Shown here one piece after another: positions 57,588 through 64,000 of a DNA stretch of 64,000 bases (position 1 is the first letter of the stretch; every line of letters starts with the position of its first letter). The DNA comes from Thermocrispum municipale DSM 44069 (GTDB lineage Bacteria > Actinomycetota > Actinomycetes > Mycobacteriales > Pseudonocardiaceae), in NCBI RefSeq assembly GCF_000427825.1, contig NZ_KE386595.1, positions 100,502-164,501 on the forward strand. The letters are read 5' to 3'. The position numbers and the translations under genes were made by a program. The notes below the pieces were generated by a model. That model was not told where the DNA came from and made no database searches. It was given only the letters and a program-made list of their open reading frames with translations.

Positions 57588-59642
57588 TCAAGCGTCCGCG
57601 GTGTGTTTGCGCACCGCGGCGAGAACGTCCGCGCCGTACCGCTCCAGCTTCGTTGCCCCGATGCCCGAGATCGACACCAGCTCGCTGTCGTCGGTCGGCT
57701 GCTTCTCCGCGATGGCCATCAACGTCGCATCGGTGAACACCACGTAGGCGGGGACCTTCAGCTCGCGCGCCTTGTCGCTCCGCCATTCCTTCAGGGCAGC
57801 CAGCAACTCAGGATCCACATTGGACGGACAACTGCTGCATCGGCCGACCTTCACGTCGGCCACGTCGGTGAGCACCTTTGCGCACACCCGACATTGCGGC
57901 CGCTCACCACGACCCCGCTGCGCTACCCGGGCAGCCGGGTGATCCTCCGGCACGAGCCCGTACAGGAACCGGCTCCGCCGACGCGAACGCCGACCTCCCG
58001 GCTTCCGCGACAGCGACCAGGACAGCGACAAGTGCTCCCGCGCGCGCGTCACGCCGACATACAGCAGCCGCCGCTCCTCCTCGATCGCAGCCTGGTCGTC
58101 ATCGGCGTGCTGAATGGGCAAAGTGCCCTCACACAGCCCGACGAGGAACACCGCATCCCACTCCAGGCCCTTGGCTGCGTGCAACGACGCCAAGGTCACC
58201 CCGTGCACCGTCGGCGCATGCTGCGCGGCCGCGCGCTGCTCGAGCTCCCCCACATACCGTCGCAACGTCGGCTCCGCGGCGTCGGCGGCGAACTCCTCGG
58301 CGAGCTCGACCAGCGCCATCAGGGAATCCCACCGCTGCTTGCTCGCACCCCCCGCGGGAGGCTCGGACGTGAGCCCGACCTTGGCCAGCAAGCCACGAAC
58401 GACATCCGGCAACGTGCCCGCCGGCTCCTCCTCCGCCGCGGCCGCCGTCCGCAACACCGCCATGGCCTCGCGCACTTCCGTCCGCGCGAAGAAACGCTCA
58501 CCGCCACGCACCAGGTACGGAATGCCTGCCTCGCTCAGCGCTTGCTCGTACGCCTCCGACTGCGCGTTGACCCGGAACAGCACGGCGATCTCGTTCACCG
58601 GCACCCCGGTCTCGATCAGCTCACGAATCCGCGCGGCGACCGCTGCTGCCTCGGCGTGCTCGTCGTCGTACTCGGCGAACCGAGGCTGCGGGCCGTCCGG
58701 ACGCTGACCGACCAGCCGCAACCTGCTGCCCGGCGGACGATGGCGCGCGGCACCGATCACCTTGTTGGCGAGCGCGACCACCTGAGGCGTCGACCGGTAG
58801 TCCCGCACTAGCCGAATCACCTGCGCATGCGGATACCGCCGGGTGAAATTCAGCAGGTGCCGCGGAGAGGCGCCACCGAACGAATAAATCGTCTGATTGG
58901 CGTCACCCACCACCGTCAGATCGTCCCGGTCACCGAGCCACGCATCGAGCAGACGCTGCTGGAGCGGGGTGACGTCCTGGTACTCGTCGACCACGAAGCA
59001 GCGATACCGATCCCGGAACTCCTCGGCGACGTCGACGTTCTCCTCCAACGCCGCGGTGGTCTGCAGCAACAGATCGTCGAAATCGAGCGCGCGCTCCTCG
59101 ACCTTCAGCTTCTCGTAGACCCGGTACACCTCGGCGACCCGCTCCGGAGGCTCCGGCGTCGCCCTGCCCGATCGCGTGACTGCGGCCGGGTACTCGTCCG
59201 GCACGATCAGCGAGGCCTTCGCCCACTCCAACTCGCCCGCGAGGTCACGCAACATCTCCGCGTCGGTGTCCACCCCGACCTGATGCGCCGCCCTGCCGAC
59301 AAGCCGCAGTTTGCTCTCCAGCAACTGCCACGGAGGTCCGCCGACGACCCGCGGCCAGAAGTACCGCAACTGGCGCAGCGCTGCCGCGTGGAAGGTCAAC
59401 GCCTGCGCGCCTTCCACCCCCAGCTTGCGCAGCCGGGCGCGCATCTCGCCGGCCGCCCGGGCCGTGAACGTCACCGCCAGCACCGCGCTCGCGGACACGT
59501 GGCCGGAGTTCACCAGATGCGCGATCCGGTAGGTGATCGTGCGGGTCTTACCCGTGCCGGCACCGGCCAGCACGCACACCGGACCGCGCGGCGCCGTCAC
59601 CGCCGCGCGCTGTTCGGGATCGAGATCGTGCGCCAAGTCCAT
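57588..59642 (-). CDS. uvrD2: ATP-dependent DNA helicase UvrD2
   Basis: A 684-residue SF1 helicase. Walker A GAGTGKT (27-33), [15 protein letters not shown] (motif Ia), LDFDDLL and [14 protein letters not shown] (motif II), [44 protein letters not shown] and [13 protein letters not shown]. Unlike UvrD1 it carries a Cys cluster (CRVCAKVL then CSSC) and a C-terminal HRDC domain ([22 protein letters not shown], [17 protein letters not shown]), the hallmark of UvrD2. It unwinds DNA in repair. Next to whiB7 as in mycobacteria. Confidence 0.95.
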   Translation of the reverse strand: MDLAHDLDPEQRAAVTAPRGPVCVLAGAGTGKTRTITYRIAHLVNSGHVSASAVLAVTFTARAAGEMRARLRKLGVEGAQALTFHAAALRQLRYFWPRVVGGPPWQLLESKLRLVGRAAHQVGVDTDAEMLRDLAGELEWAKASLIVPDEYPAAVTRSGRATPEPPERVAEVYRVYEKLKVEERALDFDDLLLQTTAALEENVDVAEEFRDRYRCFVVDEYQDVTPLQQRLLDAWLGDRDDLTVVGDANQTIYSFGGASPRHLLNFTRRYPHAQVIRLVRDYRSTPQVVALANKVIGAARHRPPGSRLRLVGQRPDGPQPRFAEYDDEHAEAAAVAARIRELIETGVPVNEIAVLFRVNAQSEAYEQALSEAGIPYLVRGGERFFARTEVREAMAVLRTAAAAEEEPAGTLPDVVRGLLAKVGLTSEPPAGGASKQRWDSLMALVELAEEFAADAAEPTLRRYVGELEQRAAAQHAPTVHGVTLASLHAAKGLEWDAVFLVGLCEGTLPIQHADDDQAAIEEERRLLYVGVTRAREHLSLSWSLSRKPGGRRSRRRSRFLYGLVPEDHPAARVAQRGRGERPQCRVCAKVLTDVADVKVGRCSSCPSNVDPELLAALKEWRSDKARELKVPAYVVFTDATLMAIAEKQPTDDSELVSISGIGATKLERYGADVLAAVRKHTADA

Positions 59643-59695
59643 CGATTCCGATCCTCGCAGACAACCCCGACAACGCTGTCCGTATCCTGGAACTT

Positions 59696-60415
59696 ATGGC
59701 GCCAACCGATGACAAGGACGCGAAGAAGGCGGCCAAGAAGGCCGAGAAGAAGGCCAGGCGAGGCCAGATCTTCCAAGCGTTCAAGATGCAGCGCAAGGAA
59801 GACAAGTGGCTGATCCCGTGGATGCTGCTGGTCTTCCTGCTGGTCGCCGGCGCCGTGTTCGCGCTCGGCTGGTGGTGGGGCATCCCGTGGGTGATGCTGC
59901 CGCTGGGCATCCTCACCGGTGCGCTGGGCGCCATGATCACGTTCGGCCGGCGCGTGCAGAAGACCGTCTACGCCAAGGCAGAAGGACAGCCAGGCGCTGC
60001 CGGGTGGGCGCTGGACAACCTGCGCGGTAACTGGCGTGTCACGCAGTCGGTTGCCGCGACGACGCAGCTCGACGCCGTGCACCGGGTTCTCGGTGGTCCG
60101 GGCGTCATCCTGGTCGCCGAGGGCGCCCCGCACCGCATCAAGCAACTGCTGGCGCAGGAGAAGAAGCGCGTCTCCCGGTTGGTCGGCGACACCCCGATCT
60201 ACGACATCGTCGTCGGCCGTGAGGAAGGCCAGGTGCCACTGCCCAAGCTGCAGCGCTACCTGCTCAAGCTGCCGCGCAACCTCCGTCCGCGCGAGGTCGA
60301 CGCGCTCGAGGCCAAGCTGTCCGCGCTGAAGAACCGCGCTGCGCCGATGCCCAAGGGCCCGATCCCGCAGGGCGTGAAGATGCGCAACGTGCAGCGCACG
60401 ATCCGCCGTCGCTGA
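59696..60415 (+). CDS. DUF4191 membrane protein
   Basis: A 239-residue DUF4191 protein. The N-terminus is Lys/Ala-rich (DAKKAAKKAEKKARR), followed by two membrane helices (about 39-85: LIPWMLLVFLLVAGAVFALG and MLPLGILTGALGAMITF). The soluble C-terminus has GWALDNLRGNWRVTQSVA and LVAEGAPHRIKQLLAQEKKR. TATCCT lies seven bases before the ATG, without Shine-Dalgarno; probably leaderless. Mycobacterial Rv2219 is the family member next to glnA1. Function unknown. Confidence 0.9.
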   Translation: MAPTDDKDAKKAAKKAEKKARRGQIFQAFKMQRKEDKWLIPWMLLVFLLVAGAVFALGWWWGIPWVMLPLGILTGALGAMITFGRRVQKTVYAKAEGQPGAAGWALDNLRGNWRVTQSVAATTQLDAVHRVLGGPGVILVAEGAPHRIKQLLAQEKKRVSRLVGDTPIYDIVVGREEGQVPLPKLQRYLLKLPRNLRPREVDALEAKLSALKNRAAPMPKGPIPQGVKMRNVQRTIRRR

Positions 60416-60889
60416 TCACGAACGCATTCGCACGACCACGGTCCCGGTGGCCCGGTCGTGCAACCCGCGTCCGTCGACATCACGTACGGCCGGTGGAATG
60501 AGCACCGCCGTCAGCACACAGCGGGCCAGCGCGCGCACCACGCCGACCATCGTCGCCCCGTCCAGGCGGGCAACCCGGATCCCCAGCACACCCATGCCGG
60601 GTGTGATGCCGAGGAACGCCGTCGCCGGCACGGTCAACACCGCCCAGACGCCGACCGACACCCAGTTGAACCGCTGCATGACGTCGGTGTTGGCGAATTC
60701 GGGCTGGACGAACAACGTCGTGATCATCGCGGCAGCGAACAGATCCACCAGGAAGGCCAGCAGACGCTGCCCACCGGAAGCCACCGAGTTGACCCCGTGC
60801 TCCGGCAACCCGAGCTTCTCGCCTGGCCACTTGCCTTCTTCGGTGTCCAGCCCGATCCCGGACAACCACGTTTCCGTCCACCGCGCCAC
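60416..60889 (-). CDS. RDD-family membrane protein
   Basis: A 157-residue RDD-domain protein. RDD-like LLAFLVDLFAAAMITTLF, then WVSVGVWAVLTVPATAFLGI, GMGVLGIRVARLDG, and RDVDGRGLHDRATGTVVVR at the C-terminus. Three or so hydrophobic helices. Its stop abuts the DUF4191 stop with no gap. Counterpart of Rv2219A. Role unknown, possibly transport. Confidence 0.9.
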   Translation of the reverse strand: MARWTETWLSGIGLDTEEGKWPGEKLGLPEHGVNSVASGGQRLLAFLVDLFAAAMITTLFVQPEFANTDVMQRFNWVSVGVWAVLTVPATAFLGITPGMGVLGIRVARLDGATMVGVVRALARCVLTAVLIPPAVRDVDGRGLHDRATGTVVVRMRS

Positions 60890-61000
60890 GCAACCAGGGT
60901 ATGTCGCATTCGACGGAAGGCGCGCAGCGGTGTCGCGGTCTAAGCTGGCAAGGCGGCTTTTCGCCGCCCTCGTACCAGCGATGTGTCACCGGCCGATGCG

Positions 61001-61038
61001 TTAACACCGGCGAAACATTTGGGTGACGGGAGGGCAAC
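61001..61038 (+). promoter_or_regulatory. GlnR-binding site upstream of glnA
   Basis: TTAAC-N6-GAAAC-N6-GTGAC-N6-GCAAC (61001-61038) matches the actinobacterial GlnR pattern gTnAC-n6-GaAAC repeated on a 22-bp period, with exact spacing. It is 83 bases before the glnA GTG, as expected for nitrogen control of glnA. Confidence 0.85.
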
Positions 61039-61121
61039 ACCGCCCTCCTAGCGTGACGCTCACGGACTGAGAGCACCGCGCTCGCAGCACGTATCCGCAA
61101 CACACGAAGGAGCAGACGAGC

Positions 61122-62546
61122 GTGTTCAACTCCCCAGAAGAGGTCGTTCGCTTCATCTCCGACCAGGAGGTGAAGTTCGTGGACGTCCGGTTCTGCGACC
61201 TGCCGGGCATCATGCAGCACTTCACCGTTCCCGCGTCGGCGTTCGACGAAGACGTCTTCAACGAGGGCTTGGCGTTCGACGGCTCCTCGGTGCGCGGTTT
61301 CCAGGAGATCCACGAGTCGGACATGCTGCTGCTGCCCGACCCTTACACGGCGCGCATCGACCCGTTCCGCGCGGAGAAGACCCTGCTGCTGAACTTCTTC
61401 GTGCACGACCCTTACACCCGTGAGCCCTACAGCCGCGACCCGCGCAACATCGCGCGCAAGGCCGAGGAGTACCTGGCCGAGTCGGGCGTGGCCGACACCG
61501 CGTTCTTCGGTCCGGAGGCGGAGTTCTACATCTTCGACTCGATCCGCTTCGACTACGCCGAGAACCGCTCGATGCACGAGATCGACTCGATCGAGGGCTG
61601 GTGGAACACCGGCCGCGACGAGGACGGCGGCAACCGCGGCTACAAGACCAAGTACAAGGGCGGCTACTTCCCGGTCTCCCCGGTCGACCACTTCGCCGAC
61701 CTGCGCGACCAGATGGTGCTCAACCTCGAGCGCACCGGCTTCACCGTCGAGCGTGCCCACCACGAGGTCGGCACCGCGGGCCAGGCGGAGATCAACTACA
61801 AGTTCAACACGCTGCTGCACGCCGCGGACGACCTGCAGCTGTTCAAGTACGTCATCAAGAACACCGGCTGGGAAGCAGGCAAGTCGGTGACGTTCATGCC
61901 GAAGCCGCTGTTCGGTGACAACGGCTCGGGCATGCACTGCCACCAGTCGCTGTGGAAGGACGGCGAGCCGCTGTTCTACGACGAGTCCGGCTACGCGGGC
62001 CTGTCCGACACCGCTCGCCACTACATCGGCGGCATCCTGGCGCACGCGCCGTCGCTGCTGGCCTTCACCAACCCGACGGTGAACTCCTACCACCGCCTGG
62101 TGCCGGGCTTCGAGGCCCCGGTCTCGCTGGTGTACTCGCAGCGCAACCGCTCCGCGTGCGTCCGTATCCCGATCACCGGCAACAACGCCAAGGCCAAGCG
62201 CGTGGAGTTCCGTTGCCCGGACTCCTCGGGTAACCCGTACCTGGCGTTCGCCGCGATGATGATGGCCGGCCTGGACGGTATCCGGAACAAGATCGAGCCG
62301 CCGGACCCGATCGACAAGGACCTCTACGAGCTGCCGCCGGAGGAGCTGGCCAACGTCGATCAGGTGCCCGCCGATCTGGGCGCGGTGCTGGACAACCTGG
62401 AGCAGAACCACGACTTCCTGCTCGAAGGTGGCGTGTTCACGCCGGACGTGATCCAGACCTGGATCGACTTCAAGCGCGAGCACGAGATCGACCCGCTGCG
62501 TCTGCGTCCGCACCCGTACGAGTACGCGCTGTACTACGACGTCTAA
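61122..62546 (+). CDS. glnA: type I glutamine synthetase
   Basis: A 474-residue GSI-beta glutamine synthetase. [18 protein letters not shown] block near 46-58, [13 protein letters not shown] (metal Glu), [52 protein letters not shown] and ACVRIPITG. Adenylylation Tyr402 lies in [11 protein letters not shown], the target of the GlnE encoded downstream. It makes glutamine from glutamate and ammonia with ATP. GTG start after GAAGGAG; GlnR box upstream. Confidence 0.98.
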   Translation: MFNSPEEVVRFISDQEVKFVDVRFCDLPGIMQHFTVPASAFDEDVFNEGLAFDGSSVRGFQEIHESDMLLLPDPYTARIDPFRAEKTLLLNFFVHDPYTREPYSRDPRNIARKAEEYLAESGVADTAFFGPEAEFYIFDSIRFDYAENRSMHEIDSIEGWWNTGRDEDGGNRGYKTKYKGGYFPVSPVDHFADLRDQMVLNLERTGFTVERAHHEVGTAGQAEINYKFNTLLHAADDLQLFKYVIKNTGWEAGKSVTFMPKPLFGDNGSGMHCHQSLWKDGEPLFYDESGYAGLSDTARHYIGGILAHAPSLLAFTNPTVNSYHRLVPGFEAPVSLVYSQRNRSACVRIPITGNNAKAKRVEFRCPDSSGNPYLAFAAMMMAGLDGIRNKIEPPDPIDKDLYELPPEELANVDQVPADLGAVLDNLEQNHDFLLEGGVFTPDVIQTWIDFKREHEIDPLRLRPHPYEYALYYDV

Positions 62547-62567
62547 AGCGCGATCTCCCCAGCGTGC

Positions 62568-62606
62568 GACGGCGGCGGCCCTGGCTACGACCGGGCCGCC
62601 GTCGTC
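62568..62606. terminator. terminator hairpin after glnA
   Basis: 14-bp stem with one G-U pair (62568-62581 with 62593-62606), 21 bases after the glnA stop and just before the convergent thioesterase stop. Confidence 0.8.
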
Positions 62607-62616
62607 GTCCCTCCAC

Positions 62617-63021
62617 CTACACGTCGAAACCGTGCTCGCGCATGACCTGCACGGGCTTGTCCACCAGCTTGCGCCGCTCCAGGTCCATCAGGCCGAGCAC
62701 GCACTCGATCTCCGCGGACAGGGTGCCGTCCAGCTTGCGGATCTCCGACTCCAGTCGGAACGTCTTGCCGTCGCCGAAGACGGGCTTGCAGGTCACCTCG
62801 ATCTCGTCGCCCGCGCGTAGTTCCCGCCGGAATCGCACTCTCGTCTCCAGCAGCACCGGGGCCACCTTCGCCCCGTCCAGCGTGAGTTCGCTCCCGCCGA
62901 TACTTTCGAACCACTCCATGCGCGCCACCTCGCCGTACTGGTGATAGACGGCGTGGTTGACGTGGCCCAGCGTGTCCAGTTCGTAGTGGCGAACCTTAAT
63001 TCGGGTAACGAACTCGCTCAT
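62617..63021 (-). CDS. 4-hydroxybenzoyl-CoA-type acyl-CoA thioesterase (hotdog)
   Basis: A 134-residue hotdog thioesterase. Catalytic Asp16 in VRHYELDTLGHVNHAVYHQY, followed by VLLETRVRFRRELRAGDEIE. FabJ/YbgC-type enzymes of this kind hydrolyse acyl-CoA; the chain specificity is unknown. Short gap to glnE upstream (37 bases) suggests a common transcript. Convergent with glnA. Confidence 0.9.
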   Translation of the reverse strand: MSEFVTRIKVRHYELDTLGHVNHAVYHQYGEVARMEWFESIGGSELTLDGAKVAPVLLETRVRFRRELRAGDEIEVTCKPVFGDGKTFRLESEIRKLDGTLSAEIECVLGLMDLERRKLVDKPVQVMREHGFDV

Positions 63022-63058
63022 GAACCCAACTGTAGGCGGACCACGCTCTGCTCCGCCG

Positions 63059-64000
63059 TCACCCCTGATAGAAAACGCGCCCCACCACTGCCCTGGCCCG
63101 CCTCATGGTCCGTAGGTAGGAGTCGAGGAACTCGCCCGGATCGGTGTCCGGCGAGTAGCCGACGATCCGCGCGACGGCGGCCAATTCCTTACCGGTCGTC
63201 GGTACCTGGTCGACCTGCTTACCGCGGACCAAGGCGGCGGCATTGCGGACTCGCGTGGCCAGCAGCCAGGACTCCCGCAGCGGAGCCGCGTCCTCGGCGG
63301 CAAGCACGCCGTCGTCTTCCAAGACCTGCAGCGCGTCCAGCGTGGACACGGTCCGCAGGCCGGGCAGCTCGTGGCCGTGCATCAGCTGCAGCAGTTGGAC
63401 CGTCCACTCCACGTCGGCCAGCCCTCCCGGTCCAAGCTTGGTGTTGGTCCTGGGGTTCGTGCCGCGCGGCAGCCGCTCCGAGTCGACACGCGCTTTGATA
63501 CGGCGCACTTCCCGTGCCCGGTCGGCGGGCAGCCCGCCCTTCGGGTAGCGCACGTCGTCGATCATCTCGATGAACCGCCGACCGAGGTCCTCGTCGCCTG
63601 CGACCGGGCGAGCTCGCAACAGGGCCTGGGCTTCCCACACCTCGCCCCAGCGCTCGTAGTAGGCGCGATAGGAGCTCAGGGTGCGCACCAGCGGCCCGTT
63701 GCGGCCTTCTGGCCGGAGGTCCGCGTCGACCTTCATCGCGGGATCCTGGCTGGGGGCACCCAGCAGTCGGCTCAGCGAGCTACAGACCTCGGTCGCGTAG
63801 TCCACTGCCTCGCCGTCGCTGACGCCTTCGTACGGCTCGCAGACGAACAGAACGTCGGCGTCCGAGCCGTAGCCGAGTTCGGCTCCGCCGAGGCGTCCCA
63901 TGCCGATGATCGCGATGCGCGCCACGCCGGACTGGCGTCTGTCGAGCGACACGGCGAGCGTCGCGTCCAGTACGGCGTCCCATACGCTCGACAGCGCGGC
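63059..64000 (-). CDS. glnE: glutamine-synthetase adenylyltransferase GlnE, C-terminal part (5' end outside window)
   Basis: The last 313 residues of GlnE, open to the window edge in frame. The second nucleotidyltransferase core is IGMGRLGGAELGYGSDADVL, then DADLRPEGRNGPLVRTLSSY and YYERWGEVWEAQALLRARPV. The following helical part has RGTNPRTNTKLGPGGLADVE, WTVQLLQLMH and LATRVRNAAALVRGK. It adenylylates (and in its other half deadenylylates) GlnA Tyr402. Stop at 63059. Confidence 0.96.
   Translation of the reverse strand, partial: AALSSVWDAVLDATLAVSLDRRQSGVARIAIIGMGRLGGAELGYGSDADVLFVCEPYEGVSDGEAVDYATEVCSSLSRLLGAPSQDPAMKVDADLRPEGRNGPLVRTLSSYRAYYERWGEVWEAQALLRARPVAGDEDLGRRFIEMIDDVRYPKGGLPADRAREVRRIKARVDSERLPRGTNPRTNTKLGPGGLADVEWTVQLLQLMHGHELPGLRTVSTLDALQVLEDDGVLAAEDAAPLRESWLLATRVRNAAALVRGKQVDQVPTTGKELAAVARIVGYSPDTDPGEFLDSYLRTMRRARAVVGRVFYQG

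Overview
The window is GC-rich (about 70 %) actinobacterial chromosome. A mycelial actinomycete of the Pseudonocardiales type (Lentzea/Saccharothrix/Amycolatopsis relatives) fits best: an HTH/DUF397/SAM-methyltransferase cassette, two giant SARP-ATPase-LuxR regulators, several secreted carbohydrate-active enzymes, whiB7 and a GlnR-type glnA promoter. That placement is inference from gene content. I see no insertion sequence, prophage, CRISPR array or rRNA. The only tRNA is an initiator tRNA-fMet.

Region 1 (1-5.2 kb): an HTH regulator truncated by the window edge, a DUF397 protein, a divergent SAM methyltransferase, an alpha/beta hydrolase and a secreted GH3 beta-glucosidase. Region 2 (5.3-12.3 kb): a DeoR repressor divergent from a self-contained hexitol PTS operon with a PfkB kinase, mannitol-type EIIC, EIIB and EIIA, a zinc polyol-phosphate dehydrogenase, HPr and EI. 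Region 3 (12.5-26.4 kb): a sugar ABC importer (binding protein and two permeases) with a GH1 beta-glucosidase. It is framed by two orphan LuxR proteins that lack the receiver Asp and by two roughly 1230-residue SARP/ATPase/LuxR regulators.

Region 4 (26.5-30.2 kb): a GH16 endoglucanase translationally coupled to a lectin-like protein, a secreted M15-type peptidase, and a membrane-anchored HTH/NBR1-Ig-like protein. Region 5 (30.4-35.5 kb): a GntR regulator with a clear operator cluster, then matC-matB-carboxyltransferase for malonate use, followed by a highly structured candidate RNA on the minus strand. Region 6 (35.6-44.4 kb): a luciferase-like/BBE-flavoprotein fusion with a second luciferase-like oxidoreductase, a RibD/DHFR-like reductase, an HxlR regulator with twin operators, a thiolase-76-aa-thioesterase operon and a secreted SGNH esterase.

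Region 7 (44.4-60.9 kb) is conserved core: UPF0182, PPA1309-like, YlbL-like PDZ-Lon protease, DUF2342 zincin, YgjP-like peptidase, a ThiF-like orphan, ABC1 kinase, an AbiEi-like protein, whiB7 with a complete attenuated leader, uvrD2, DUF4191 and RDD. The order resembles the Mycobacterium Rv3193c-Rv3198c block (recalled, not searched). Region 8 (61-64 kb): glnA with a GlnR box, an acyl-CoA thioesterase, and the 3' part of glnE, whose product adenylylates GlnA.

The best leads for something new are the structured minus-strand RNA at 35.4 kb, the duplicated SARP/LuxR module with shared TGAAGG direct repeats, the malonate operon that carries a carboxyltransferase where a decarboxylase is expected, and the probable CTG start in the sugar permease.
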